NCBI RefSeq assembly: GCF_002105155.1
Contig: NW_019028992.1
Span: 248,001-312,000 of the forward strand
Length of the DNA: 64,000 bases
Source of the DNA: Lobosporangium transversale
Taxonomy: Eukaryota; Mortierellomycota; Mortierellomycetes; Mortierellales; Mortierellaceae
Direction of reading: 5' to 3'
The translations under genes were made by a program, and so were the position numbers. Position 1 is the stretch's first letter; every line of letters begins with the position of its first letter. Below the pieces are notes generated by a model. The model did no database searches, had not been told where the DNA came from, and saw only the letters and a program-made list of their open reading frames with translations. Shown in pieces: positions 25,701 through 43,273 of this stretch.

Positions 25701-26009
25701 GAATTGGCCTTGTTGAATGAGATGCCACGTGCAGCCACTGTTAAGGCTCAGGGCAGGCTCAAGTGTGCAACCTTGGGCAAGCGCGCGTTTGTGAGGTTGC
25801 TTGGCCCAGTCGTGGAGATTATCAAGCGCAACAGTGATAACTATCAAACAATTGAGCAACAAATCCAGTTGCACCAACAGCAGCTCGTCCCTGTATCGCC
25901 TGCTGCCGTTTCTGCCTGCGCTTCCCCAGCATCCGCATCTCCAGCATTAGCGCCTGCACCACTTCTTCATCAACAACTTCAACCGCAGATGCAACTGAGC
26001 AATATTTAG
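22764..26009 (+). CDS. BCY1: cAMP-dependent protein kinase regulatory subunit
   Basis: Exons 22764-22947, about 24663-25550 and 25702-26009 encode about 459 residues. Exon 1 carries the RIIa dimerisation/docking domain ([30 protein letters not shown]). Exon 2 has an acidic stretch and the inhibitor site RRTSVSAES, which occupies the catalytic subunit's active site and may be phosphorylated at Ser. It also has cyclic-nucleotide domain A with [16 protein letters not shown] and most of domain B ([16 protein letters not shown]). The domain B phosphate-binding cassette is split by intron 2 ([18 protein letters not shown]). Each cassette has the Glu and Arg that bind cAMP. A Gln/Ala/Pro-rich tail ends the protein. 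The first intron is about 1.7 kb, far longer than others here; its exact acceptor was chosen for frame and is the least certain junction. Confidence 0.9.
22948..24662 (+). other. Unusually long first intron of PKA-R
   Basis: This 1.7-kb interval begins GTAAAA and has no recognisable coding content. It contains a tandem cluster of GGTATGCAT-type units at about 23190-23255, T runs of about 23 and 14 nt at 23766-23788 and 23830-23841, and GAGCT repeats at 24218-24238. It separates the dimerisation domain from the inhibitor site and cAMP-binding domains. An internal promoter is possible but not shown. Confidence 0.6.
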
Positions 26010-26344
26010 AACAGCAATACAAAAAAAAAAAAAAAAAAAAAGAAAAAGAAAAAGAAAAAGAAAAAGAAAAAGAAAAAGAAAAAGAAAGAAAAAAAGAAAA
26101 AAAAGAAAATAATCATAGTAGAGGAGAAATCGCTCCATTTTCTTCCTTTGAGTCGATCAAGATGCACAAAAGCTGATTTTCATCCAAGAAGGATACTTTA
26201 CTTTTCCTTCTTCCAATTCAGGACAAGACATTACAATAACAGGAAAAAAAAAAAAAAAATAGCAATCAATCAATTTCATGGCATTACAGATTCATATATA
26301 TATACTATTTTTACTATACACATCAATCAATTTTCATATATACA

Positions 26345-26387
<43 letters not shown>

Positions 26388-26816
26388 TACATTTTTAGTT
26401 GACATCCATTCATTAAAACAATTGGCATTCACCAGGTGTAGAAAGAGCAAACAAATGCTTATTAAAAGCTGTGGTAAGCACTCTGCCCATTACATGTGTT
26501 TGAGAGCGAAGAAGGAAAGGAAAGGAAAAGAAAAGAAAAGAAAAGAAAAGAAAAAAAATGTCCTTGCTTTGGATCAGAGTTCTTTTTTTTCCTCCTGATA
26601 TTCCATTCTGTTTACTCTTTTGCTTTATTTTATCGTTCACTACTGTCAATCCAGTTGGTGTACAAGTAGAAAAGACATTAGAAGGCTGCCATCCTGTATT
26701 GTTTTGTTATATTTATTCTTTTTTCTTTTTTTTTTTTTTTATCCTTTTTTCTTTTTTTTTATTTTCCAGAGCACATTTAATGGTGGGCAACGTTCTTGTG
26801 GTGCTCTATTAGAGAT

Positions 26817-26863
<47 letters not shown>

Positions 26864-26958
26864 GGTAAAGAATGTTAAAATCACTACTTTCCGTTTTTTT
26901 TTTTTCTCATTTCTCATTTCTCGTATCTCAACAAATGAATTTTGTCGAGCTTTTGTTA
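26010..26958. other. Spacer between PKA-R and ATP synthase f 3' ends
   Basis: This is convergent 3' flanking DNA. It holds an (AAAAAG)n tract at about 26040-26095, an A run of about 33 nt at 26351-26383, and a T27 followed by A16 at 26818-26861 that could form a hairpin. No gene is seen. Confidence 0.5.
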
Positions 26959-26999
26959 TCAGATAAAATTACTATCTTTCCCAGTTAAATCAACATCAT

Positions 27000-27920
27000 A
27001 TATTCTGATGTCCCTAACTATAATTATCATCATATGAAGCATCGACTTGTAGAAAAAATAAAAAATAAAAAATAAAAAAAGCTTACTCAAATGGAACTGA
27101 TAGTCAATGGTGTAAGACAAGGCAAAGACGGCGGCAATGGTCTGGAAGACAGGGGTCATGGACGAGTTCTTGCCATCGAAGTAGCGGGCCTGGTAACCGG
27201 AGGAACGAGAGGCAGGGGCAGGGCCATTAGGAAGACCTTTGTAGAAGTTAACAACCTTGGCCATCTGATTTAATTAAAAAAAAAAAAAAATACAAGTTAA
27301 TAATAATAATAATAATGAGACGCGCGTTAGATAAAACAATCATTAATAGTAAAAAGCATCCTTGTCACGTTTGCTGTATTTTTTTTTTTTTTTTCTTTCA
27401 TCTTTTATATTTAATTAATAAAAAAAATAAATAAATAAATAAATAAAAAAAAAGTGCAACTTGAACTGTTCTGATGAATACTTACGCGAGCAGAATCCTT
27501 AGGGGAACCAATAGCCTTGGTGGAGCCAATGGTGGGAGGGATGGCAGCCTATTTTTGATATAACATGTTAGATCAAACATTATCCCATATCACGTATCAA
27601 CAATGATGATCGATGAGAGTGAACAACAGCAAGGGGGAAAAAAAAAAAGAATATGAGCAAGGAGATCATTTCGTTGGGATGAAGAAAGAAAAATGGAAAG
27701 GTTGATCAAAAATGTTCAAGATTTGATTCTTCCGGTTGATTTTCGTAGATGGATGATGACATCAGGAACGTGCAAGAAAGAATGTGTGGAAGAATGAATG
27801 TGAGAGAGAGAGAGAGAAAAGAGAGAGAGAAAGAGAAAGAAGGAAAAAAAAAAATAAAAAAAAAAAAAAACATACTCTGGAGGTCGAATAAGCGCGACGG
27901 GCAACAGTTCCAAAGTTCAT
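27000..27920 (-). CDS. ATP17: Mitochondrial F1Fo-ATP synthase subunit f
   Basis: Exon 1 (27920-27876) starts MNFGTVARRAYSTSR, a short Arg/Ser-rich mitochondrial targeting sequence with no acidic residues. Exon 2 (27548-27486) reads AAIPPTIGSTKAIGSPKDSA. Exon 3 (27264-27087) reads MAKVVNFYKGLPNG, then the single membrane segment MTPVFQTIAAVFALSYTIDY and QFHL. VVNFYKGLPxGPAP followed by one transmembrane helix is characteristic of fungal subunit f (Atp17), a small stator and dimerisation component of the Fo membrane sector. A short last exon follows a GTAAGC donor at 27086-27081; several acceptors below 27050 are possible, so the C-terminal few residues and the exact end are uncertain. Confidence 0.82.
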
Positions 27921-28837
27921 GGTGAAAGGAGAGGAGTGGGGAAGAGAAATGGATGAAGTTGAATGATTGTTGTTTGTTTTTTTTAGATCGGAAAAGGTCG
28001 TACTCTGCTCTGTGTGTGTAATGTGTGTGCGTATCAAAAATTGCCTGTAACATTCAAAGGGTGTAAAAAATCATTTTTAGTAAATGCGATGAAAATTGTA
28101 CATTGATGTCATATATTCCTCACTAATTAAGGGGAAATACGATTTGATCTTTTATATAATTAAAAAAAAAAAATTGCACAGTTCTTAACTCAAAAGGAAG
28201 AATGTGGATAAAGGAAAGGAAAGGAAAGGAAAGGAAAGGAAAGAGAAGGGAAAGGAAGGGAAGGGAAAAAAGGAAAAAAGAAAAAGAAAAAGAAGTTCGA
28301 TACGGATAAAAAACAGAGCGAGACAACCCTAGCTTGTCCAGTGTTGCTCATTCGATAACGGCCACTCGCTCACATGTGTGTCTATTTTTTTTTTTCCCAT
28401 GTCTCACAATGCACGATTGGACAATAAAAAAAAAAATAAAAAAAACATGTATCTTTTTCTCGGATGAACAATGAAGTGCCTTTTTACTTTTCTTTTTTCA
28501 CTTGAAGCAACAATTGTCCAATCATTTCTCATACAAAAAAAAAAAAAAAAAAGGGACATGAATAATGGTTTGGTCATCAACTATTTTATATATATATTTA
28601 CAAGTAGTAAGACTTTTTTTTTTTCTTTTTTTTTCTTTTTTTTTTTCTTCTTCTCAAACATTAACTAAACGTCTATATAGTACAGTGGAAAAAGCAAAAT
28701 GAAAAACAAGAACACGCGAAAAATGAAAAAAGCAACAAACAAGAAAAGAAAAGAAAAGAATGAAAGAGTTACAAGTGAGAAGGAATGAAATAATAGGGTA
28801 TGCTAAATAAAAAGGAAGCGAAAGTTTTTTTGTGGTT

Positions 28838-29342
28838 TTAAGGACTTCGCTTCAACATCTTGGAGACAAGCTTGAAAGAATGTTTGGCCTTGTGGCGCCA
28901 GGAAGGGTTGTCATGATCATGTGAGGGTTTTTCAGAGTCTGATTGAGATCGAGCAGAGCTTGCGCTTGAAGCACGCTTGGCAGCGATGCCTTCGATAAAC
29001 AGGGGGTAACTTGAGCATTTCATCAGATCCATAATGGATTCGCGTGCTTGCTCAAACACCTGAGGATGGTAATTACCCTCGGCAACGGCCCTCAAAAGAC
29101 TGCAGCGGGTCGCGTCTGACAAGTTGAGTTCATGAGGACTGCTTGGCAAGACAAAAGCATCCAGGATAGCACGCATTTTCAACTGCAGATCCGAGAACGC
29201 GCGTGCCTGGGATGGATTCAAATACTTTGCGGACTCTACTGTGAGATCGAATTGAGGTACAGACTGATGTACCGACAAGTAAAGTGATTGGGCGCAAAGC
29301 TATTTAAAAGATAAAAACGGATGAACAGGTTAGGAAAAAATA

Positions 29343-29373
<31 letters not shown>

Positions 29374-29797
29374 GTCCGATTTGTAAAGAATGATAAAGTT
29401 GATAGACGAAATGACGTTTTTTTTTTTTTTTTTTTTTTTTTTATCATTATTATTATTACTCCGTTGTTCTTACCCTATATTGTCTGGAGGCAAGCCAGAA
29501 TGCAAGGTTTTCGTAGCAGAATTGGGATTGAAGAAAGGCAGCAAAGTTGTCGAGAGTATATTGACCGCGTCCTTGGTTGCGAAGGATCTGGTGGAGTGAG
29601 GGTCTGTTCATGGGAGAATCATCCCCGTCCTGTTCTATAGACTGACGAGAGTCGAAACTAGAGATCGAGCGACGAGGCTTATGTGTGGGACGGAAGAAAG
29701 AGCTGGGAGAAGGAGGGCTGGAGGGACGTGAAGACTGAAAGTGCATGATGGGTCCCTGGATTGAGGGTTGTGTGATGGAGATGGTAGTAGTGAGCAT
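28838..29797 (-). CDS. RGS-domain protein (G-protein signalling regulator)
   Basis: Exons 29797-29474 and 29299-28838, joined in phase 0, give about 261 residues. The N-terminal ~65 residues are Ser/Pro/Arg-rich. An RGS domain follows: SLHQILRNQGRGQYTLDNFA, LQSQFCYENLAFWLAS, YLNPSQARAFSDLQ, FEQARESIMDLM and YPLFIEG. This is the order of RGS helices that contact the G-alpha switch regions, with the ENLxFW signature. It should accelerate GTP hydrolysis on a heterotrimeric G-protein alpha subunit. The C-terminus is basic (HKAKHSFKLVSKMLKRSP), which could favour membrane binding. The start is the ATG at 29797; the upstream frame opens only with TTG. The gene runs in the same direction as ATP17, about 0.9 kb from it. 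Confidence 0.85.
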
Positions 29798-31306
29798 CTG
29801 GAATCTTTGTATGTTCAATCCAATGGATTGATTTGATTATGGAAAAGGAGGAGGAGGGGGAGGAGGGGGAGGAGGAGGAAGAGGAGGTTGTGTAAAAATG
29901 GAAAGAAAGAAGAGAAGAGTGAATATACTACAGCCGTTGAGAGGAAGAGAGAAAGAGAGAGAGAGAGAGAGAGAGTTGAATGTTGTTTGGAGATATGAAA
30001 TGCAGAGAAATAAAAACCAGAAAAGAAATAAGAATGTAAGAATATATAAGCAAGAGCAAAAGCAGAGCAAGAGAGAGAAGAAGAAGAAGAAGAAAAGAAA
30101 AAGAAAAAGAAAAAAGCAAGAGAAAGGTGGGGGAAGAGTAGAGTTTTATAGATTTCAGACGTTTTTGAAAGTGATGAGCAGACTGGTTCCTGAGTCTGAG
30201 AAAGTGCGATGAGATGAGTGCGGATGAAAAATAAAATAAAGAATAAAAAATAAAAAATAAAAAATAAAAAATAAAACTAGACCATAAAAAAATAAAACAG
30301 TTTTCTTGTGTCTTGTGTCTTGTGTCTTGTGTGTATACCTAAAATATGTGAGAGACTCTTTTTGTGTTAGGGCTCATCATTCTAAAAAGAAAACCCTAGA
30401 TGTCTGCGTAGACAAGTCTTATTATATTTGTATTATATACATCTGTATTCATTGTATACACATCTACTTGTTTATTCATTCATATTCATATTCATACTCA
30501 TATTCATATCTATAATATAATATATATATATATATATATGCAAATAACCACTTTACTTTACTTTGCTTTACTTTACTTTACTTTACCTTTCCTTACCTTA
30601 CTTTATTCTACTCTTCTTTACTTTCCTTTACTCTCCTTTACTTTTCTTCACTTGTTCGCTCCTGGCTGTGAATGAATTCGAATACAAATAAATAAATCCC
30701 AGCAACCTGATCCGTATCAATATCGCTGTAGACACCCTCAACATATTACATTAATACATCTCAACTAAATAATCGGCTCGATTACACACTCAGGTAGCAT
30801 CATTTAATACTCACTCGGTAATACAAATTATAGCTTAGCTTACAACATAAAACGTGGAAACGGAGTATTAAAATCAATGATCTCTTCTCTCTTTTCCACA
30901 TTGCCATTACATCGTTATAGTCATAACCATAAAGAGCATCCATCATCTTTCTTCATCCTCAATGATGTAGTCTTTTACACATACTTTTTTTTTTTTTTTT
31001 TTTTTTTACTTTCTAGCATTAATCATACATAAATATATAGACAGTTGATAGATACATAGATATATATATACATAGATAGATAGATAGATATCATAATAAA
31101 AGTATATATATATTATACATTTAGATATTTAAATCATCCATCTCTGCCTCCAGACAACTGTTCAACATTAGTTTACATAGTCCAAATAGCTATCCTGGAC
31201 TCTCTTGTCCTATTTCCAGACTTCAAGTTTCTAAACGTCATCTCTGAGAGCCAAGGGAAAGGGTTCTCCTGTTGTCCATATCCATCTCTCTAAAACCCTT
31301 GTTCTT

Positions 31307-31337
<31 letters not shown>

Positions 31338-31754
31338 AGCAATAATAAGCCTTAGAACTCCAAGGGGGAGAAGGATTCATTTATAATATAAATATATATA
31401 TAATAAAATAAAAAAGAAAAGAAAAGAGCCATACTGTGATGACAAAGTAATGATAATATTTAGTATCTATCACTGAGCAAACCAGAATGCAAGTCCAGTC
31501 GGTGAAAGAAAAGAAAACGTGGAGTTTCCCTCCATTTTTTTTTTTTTTTTTTTTTTTTTTCCTTCTTCTGAATACCTCATCACCTTAACTGCAGTTAATG
31601 ATATAAACATGCATATACCATCCATCTTCTGTTAATATTTACATAAAAACGACATGCCTTGTGTCTCAAAAGGGTAAAGGATTAGAAAAAAAAAGTTGCA
31701 ATTTCAGCTTTGTCTGTATATCAGCCTCGGCATCGACCCCGTTTGTGTCAAAAG

Positions 31755-31787
<33 letters not shown>

Positions 31788-32212
31788 GCATGTACTTTAA
31801 AGGATTCCATTCCACAAAAGTCCACAAGTCCGTGTTCTTGTGTTGCACCCTGGATCCCCCTCTTTTGGATCTGTTTCTGAATTAGCCTACCTTAATTTGT
31901 CTTACTGCCGAGGCTGAACTGAAATCCTGAAATACCCGAGGGCTGTTCAAAAGAACGGTCCATCATTCTGGCCGACAACTCCGTCCTGACACATGTACAT
32001 TTACATACACAACCGACAAAGAAGCAAGGAAAGAAAGGGAAGAGAAGCGAAGGGACCTTTTCTGAATGCTCAACGGCCTTCCTTTCCAAAGCTTTGATTT
32101 ACTGGTCTAGTACTCTAGGCCCCAAACGAAAACTATAAACGAGAATTGTCACGCCTTTCAGGCATAATACCCAACTTTTTACTTTCGCTCTTTTCTATTT
32201 TCTTTTTTCCTT

Positions 32213-32244
<32 letters not shown>

Positions 32245-32791
32245 CAGGTACCCCAATCAGAAGTTGTTCTGGCTCCTTCCTTATACTGAATGTTCTTTTT
32301 TGTCTTTTACTTTTTATTTTTTTTTATTTTTTTATTTTTTTATTTTATCCTTTCGGACAACTGGGTTAAGTCAGGTTGAAGAAGGTTGGGCGAAAGCCAA
32401 GAGGTTATCTAACCCGCCAAAAGCTAATGACCACTGAAAAGGATCGCTCAACTTTTACGGTAACGGACTTTTCCTATTTTTACGTTTTGCTTCGCCAATT
32501 TTTTTAAGATCAAAGGAAACAAAGGATGGGCCAGGATCTAGTATAAATTAAAAAGACGATGACCAATGTCAAATGTATATACCATATAGCACCAATCGAA
32601 CTGACGACAGATGTGTATATCGTATATATATATGCTGTAACATCCACTAGATCAAGCACTAAATATGTTTTCACATTACTAATGGAAATGATCAAAGAAG
32701 TCATCATTTGCTGAAAAGTATATGATACTAAAGAAAAGAAATAATCGAAAGGTTCGCACTCTTGTTGGAAAATTCTAGGATGGATGTAGAG

Positions 32792-32823
<32 letters not shown>

Positions 32824-34050
32824 AAAGGGATCGGATACTTTTTTTCCATGCAGACGAACCACAAATGAACGATGGAGAATGAAAAACGGCATAGCTTCAT
32901 CAGAAAATTCTTGAGTCCCGATTGAGTAAACAAAGCCCTTGAAGACAATAGGTCCAGAAGAAACATCAACAATGTCAAAGTCGTCGTACCTTGAAAGTAG
33001 CTAGATCGGGAATGGTCTTGATTTCCAAATCCATACCCAAGATGCATAGACAAAACTAACATATGTCATCTTCAAGTTCAAGGATAGGAAAGGAAAGGAA
33101 AGGAAAGGATTCAATAAGGAGACAAACTACCTGAACGTGGACGACAGATGTAATAAATAAATAAAAATATATAGATATATATATACATTACATTATTCTG
33201 CAGCTTTGAACGTTTTGCGCGAAAGCGCGTCTTGCGTCTAGATTACTACATGTAGACTAGTCTATGAACAGTTGGATGCCTATTCACTTTTTCACACATT
33301 CATCTGATGCTGCATGTACACCTTTAATAGAGTATAAATAAATCAATCTATAATACATATTATGTATATATATATATATATTATAAATATATACGTATAT
33401 ACTTGTAGTCTATGCAAGTCCAAGGGTCTAGCGTGGAAGAACATGTTGAGCTTAGCTAGCTCTATATTGAATTAACTATGGCAACATTAGTCTTGTTGAT
33501 GTTGATGTTGATGTTGATGTTAATGTTGATGCATATATAGTATATATATATTTATAATATCATATTTGTATATTAAACGTACATGACAATGAATAAAATG
33601 ATGATAGCAGCAAAAAAAAAAAAAAAAAAACCATCCTTCTCTGATCTCTGAACAAGTCAAATATTATTGTCATATCTTTTACACTCCCAAGTTCTCTTCT
33701 CTCTTCCATCAATGAGTGGGGGAGAGGGGTTTGTGTAACCTCCAGTTTTTCATTTTTATCTGCTCTGCCTCTGTTCTTTGTCTTCTCTCTGCGTTTGTGT
33801 TTGCGTGGTTTTTTAATTTTTCTTGTTTGCTGACCCCATGACCAACATGGGAAAGACATGTTTGTGTTCATATACTGAGCCAATTGAAAAAAAAAAAAAA
33901 AAAAAAAAAAAAAGGTTTTTTTGCGGGAGAACAGGAAAATGTGCCGAATGGCGCAGAAGTCACGACTGTTGGCGTAATTCGCAAGAAATTATAAAAATGA
34001 TAGTGAGGTTTTGGTTTTATAAACCGAGAGCTGCGGGGGAATTGAGAACC

Positions 34051-34083
<33 letters not shown>

Positions 34084-35195
34084 GAGCAAGATGAGCAGGA
34101 CAAACCATTAACAAAATAGAATAAAATAAAATATACTCATCTTCTCTCGTTCTTTTGTCATATTCATACATACATGCCAATCGAATTTTTTTTTTTTTTT
34201 TTTTTTTTAGATTGAGCTGGCCTCTCTTTGTAGGTGTATATAGAATGATGCAAAATTGAGTCAATGGTTCTGTAAGTACGTTATAGTTTTTTTTCGATCA
34301 GGTTATATCAGCCAGGTGTACAAAGAGCAAAGTGGTGAGCAAACTGTGCCTTTTTCTATTCCACTGCTTTTTATCAAAGCAGAGTCAGTCAAAGGAGAAA
34401 GATATATAAAAAATAAATCCACCATGGTTTGTAGAAGAGTCAGGTACAAATATCAGGACACTTGACTTGCCGGTAATTGTTTTTGCCTTGATTTACGCTA
34501 GAGAAGGTGATGTAATGCTGTTTTACTGTTTGCTAACATGTAAAAAAAAAAAAAAAAAAAAAAAGGGACCTTTTTTTTTTTACCCTGCAAGGGTCGTTAA
34601 GAAAAGTGATGGATTACTCACCCCCCTGGTGTCTCTCTTTCATTCCCCGTAATCTTTTTTGTTTACATCATCTGACTGAAGTGTTGTAAACAAGCCCATC
34701 CTTGTGTCTGTGCAGATGATTTGTGGGGTGTTACTTTTATGCCAAAGGAACAAGATTGAAGTGGATAATGAAAGCACATCCAAAGGATGCCTCCTCTTCC
34801 CTTTGCTTCATTTGGGTGGTTTTGTTTTATTTTATTCTATGTTGTTTTATTTTATTTTATTTTATTTATTTATTGTTTTTTTTTTTGTGCAACCAAGAGG
34901 TCGATCAGTAAACATGTGTATTGACTACTGTATAGACTTGTAATCCTTCTCCTCTCTTCATAGTTCAAATACACAAACTTTCCTCATGCAGCAATGCAAC
35001 AAAAGGTTTAAATTTTCCGCATCAAGAGGACGAAAGGATGCAGTGTGTTAATGCAATTGGACTAAAAATGTGTTTATATTTTTATATTAATGAACTGATA
35101 TCCTCTCGCAGATGACCACTGTTGTCCACCTTTTTTTTTTTAATAATATTGTCATACAATATTTTATATATATTTTATATATATAATAGAGAGTT

Positions 35196-35231
<36 letters not shown>

Positions 35232-36376
35232 GACAATTCTCTGTCCACGGAACAATCTCTTTTTTGTTTTCTTTTTCCAAGCAAAGGAGCAGGAAGGGAA
35301 GAGAAACAGAAAAATAAAGGATAGAAACAACAAGATTAACGGGAACAGATTTTATATATATTATATATATATATTATAAATATATATACAGTACCATTGC
35401 AGCTTATATACTTATACGTACATATTCATAGTCCCAGCGGTCATTGTTTTCAAGGAAAAGAAACGTGCCGGAAACGTGCTTGGGAACATGGTCAATGACG
35501 AACAAAAGAAGCTTTTGTCGGGAATATATTTCATTGTCCTACAGTAATAATTAAACATTTGATTCAATCGAAGTACATTTATGTATTGTCTAAATTCGAC
35601 TGAGGATTGGTTCAAAAAAAAAAAAAAAAAAAAAAAAAATTTAAAGCCTGAATCTCCACAACCGATAATCTCAGAAGTAAACCCATCTACAGAACAGTTG
35701 TGACTAAATAACCGATGGCGCAGAATAAGACAGTGGGACTTTTCCCCAGAAATGAACGTTCCTGCATATTCCAGGGGCATAGCAAAACATCAAACAACGT
35801 AAGAGGGACCCTCTTTTTTTATTATTATTATTATTATTTATAATGAGCTAGTACAGTAGTTAAGCTACAGGGAAGATCAAAGGACCCGCAATGTCCATCA
35901 CACGTATACACATGTACTCGAAGCTTCTTTATTCTACGACCATAGAATTTCTTCTACATATTGATATGTATTATATATATATAAATATATATACATACAG
36001 ATATATTACTTTGTTCCGGCTCATCACGCAATCAAATAAAACAAACTCCATGAATCACCCACTTTTTTTCTTTCTTACACAGAACGCCGCTTTAAAGCAC
36101 TATAATGAAAACATAACGGACTGGGACTACTCTTTTTTTCTTTTCTTTTTTTTTTTTTTCTTTTCAACTACACGACAAAACCCTTTAATGAATTATAATA
36201 TGCATCCATATACATAAATGTATATACACACCCACATGTATACTCTGATTGGACTTCATTATCTCTGAAAAGTTGAGGCACACATACAGAAACGAGAAGG
36301 AGTAACAGATCAAAGTTCAGTCGACATTAAATGCATGTAGACTATCTCGCCGTTTTGATTGTTTCGATAATTTTAA

Positions 36377-36415
<39 letters not shown>

Positions 36416-36688
36416 TGGGTACAAGAATATGTATATAACCTTCCTTGAAAGTTAACGACAACATTGTCTTCTCAGTTACCCAGTCCTTAAAGCTCTTGGG
36501 ACCACTAGGTATTCTAGAGATCTACAGCGAGCATAGCAACCCCAACTCTAAAGTCTCATGCTTGTACGTGTATTAAGGTTTATGTATATCTATAGTCTAT
36601 TATGCTGGAAAGAAACTCTATATCCAGAGTATATATATTTAATGGTGAGCTCAACCTTGCTGTCTCTATCACCACTTTAGCGCTTGAG
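29798..36688. other. 6.9-kb gene-poor region
   Basis: No gene is supported. The region holds a (GA)n-type tract at 29948-29976, a long (CTTTA)n-like array at about 30549-30655, (TTCATA)n near 30478-30510, (GATA)n near 31076-31090, (GTTGAT)n near 33496-33530, and many A or T runs of 20-35 nt. At 32820-33060 the minus strand can be read as a short coding-like sequence (MDLEIKTIPDLATFK, a possible ~50-nt intron, then GFVYSIGTQEFSDEAMPF) of unknown nature. This is the only spot worth checking for an unannotated small gene. Confidence 0.4.
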
Positions 36689-37668
36689 TCACGAAAGTAC
36701 TTCGTTCTTTCTCATCTCTAAAACCGTCAATGGCCTAACGCGAAGGCGATGTTCATGGTAGGGCTTGATACCAGGCCGTGCTTTCATGCCTATAAGACCT
36801 GGATGATCCTTTTGGATCTGCTTCTGCTTTTCATTCAGCTCTTTGACCATGTCCACACACGATTGAGAACCACATGTACCCTCATGCTTTTGCAGACAGG
36901 AAGGGCAAGAGATCATCAATAGGTTGCATGCCATGTTGGAGCAATTCAAGTAAAGGTCACAAGGAGCACCACATGTATGGCATTTGGCGATCACATCCTC
37001 TGTAATAGGTTCGCCTAGACGTTTATCAAAGGTAAAGTTCTTTCCCTTATAGATAGAGTGGACTTTGGCATCCTTTGTTGAAGTAGATGGATCAGCCTTT
37101 TCCTTTGCATCACCACGTTGTTCTTGAATATAACGACCATATGCAGTAACGCCTCCTTGCAGCATCTTGACAGAGCTAAACCCTTTCGATTTAAGCAATG
37201 CTCCTGAACGTGTGCAACGAATGCCTCCAGTGCAGTACATGTAAATATCCTGGTCTTCTTTACCCTTGCAGATCTCAAACATGGCTTCAATGTTTTCCTT
37301 GAAAGTAGTAACATCCGGTCGAATAGCATTCTCAAAATGACCAATGGCGCTAAAGACAAAAGGAAGGAGGGATCAATTCGGATCCGATATATTTCAGAGA
37401 CTGCATCATAAAAAGTGAAGAGCATGTGCTACCTTTCATAATGGTTCCTCATGTCGATCAAAATAGGAGGCTCCGATAGAGATGATAATTCTTTGTGCCA
37501 CTCTTCTGGTGTAAGATATGTAGGCTCGTTATTCAGATCGAACGTGCTATTGTCAATGCCATCGGATACGAGCTGGCGAGTTTAGATAGGATCCAAAGTC
37601 AGCAAGCTATTCAAACACACGTTTTTTCATCGCATATCATCCATGCTTTGAGATTGCATCCCTTTCCT

Positions 37669-37718
<50 letters not shown>

Positions 37719-38412
37719 GGCTATCCTGTACCTGTTTTTTAGCTCGAACATGCAACTTTTTGAATGCCTTGCCCTCAGACATGGCAGGATTAAACCGAAT
37801 TTTGTTAAAAATTGGCCAATGTGTGGCATAATACGTTTTGAATTCCTCGACCCGATTCTTGGGACAACTGATCTGTGCATTGATTCCCTCGCTGGAAACG
37901 TAGATTCTGCCAACAACATCCATGGGACGCAGATCTGTTAGGAAATAGTATTGAATCTTAAACACATCAGCCTCATCAATCGGACGAAACTGATAGAAGG
38001 ATAAGGTGATATATTCAGTTGGAGGCGGGTGCGGCGTTCGCTGGATATAATCCCTCATGAGTCGTAGCGTAGTCTTTTCCACGTCTTGTACCGGTGGAGT
38101 ATTGATATGAATTGTACCGTCACACAACACAGAGCTGTGAGGTTGGTCCAATAACGATGCTAATGACGATGTTTGTGTTGATCGCGAGGATATGGTATGA
38201 GGCTTTGATCGATTCAAGGTGGTGGACAAGGATGAAAAGAAAGCCCTGGTGGCTGTGTTTGGGTAGACTAGGCAAATATCTCTAGGATAGAACCTCACAC
38301 CTGAAGGGGCAGTGTGGGACAAAAGGAATCTTCCATGAAATGCATTGTTCCGAGTCGCCTTTGGAAGCAGCTGTAATACAGAGTAGAGTACCCTACAATG
38401 CGTGCAAGACAT
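36689..38412 (-). CDS. TrhO-like rhodanese-domain tRNA hydroxylase homologue
   Basis: Exons 38412-37732, 37572-37433 and 37349-36689 join in frame to about 493 residues. An N-terminal extension of about 115 residues, rich in Ser/Arg and starting MSCTHCRVLYSVLQLL, could direct the protein to mitochondria. The core has an acylphosphatase-like domain (ITLSFYQFRPIDE, GRIYVSSEGINAQIS). It is followed by a rhodanese domain: ILIDMRNHYE, GHFENAIRPDVTTF, catalytic loop CTGGIRC, LKSKGFSSVKMLQGG. A Cys-rich tail with CHTCGAPCDLYLNCSN and CPSC probably binds zinc. The CTGGIRC loop and order match bacterial TrhO (YceA, UPF0176), which makes 5-hydroxyuridine at tRNA position 34; TSTD2-type animal proteins are related. 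The tRNA role in this fungus is inferred from homology. Confidence 0.82.
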
Positions 38413-38792
38413 GGAGGAAATCTGAAATGAGTTTTTTTTTTTTTTTGAAGATCTATTTGGTTAGAAGAAGGGAAGAAAGAGCACAAAGTTATGAGTAACA
38501 GGAGTCATGTGATAAATCCAGGCCCATCCACCATGCTCCGCCATCTGTCTGTGCAGGTAATTTTCATCGCAATGGAACAGCTTTTTTTATTTTCAAGCTC
38601 ATTTGCTGTATCAGTTATTTTGTCTTCTCTTCCTTCTCCAATCTTTCTCACCATCACCCCTCTTAGCTACGTCTTAATTCGAAAGACTCTCACGCTACAT
38701 CGCCACAGACACCATTGACCAACGTCTGAGTTGCAATTCCTCCGTGCTCGCCCTTAACCACCTGACCACACACTTAATACAAACTTTCTAAT
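38413..38792. promoter_or_regulatory. Bidirectional promoter region TrhO-like / PKC1
   Basis: 380 bp lie between the two divergent start codons. A T14 run sits about 20 bp before the TrhO start region (38431-38444). No TATA box or other recognised motif is evident. The call rests on the head-to-head arrangement. Confidence 0.4.

Positions 38793-43273
<4,481 letters not shown>

Noticed and set aside
29840-30230. Overlapping ORFs with Lys/Arg/Glu or Phe/Leu-rich products
   Set aside because: They are translations of GA-rich and GAA-rich simple repeats upstream of the RGS gene, without codon structure or family features.
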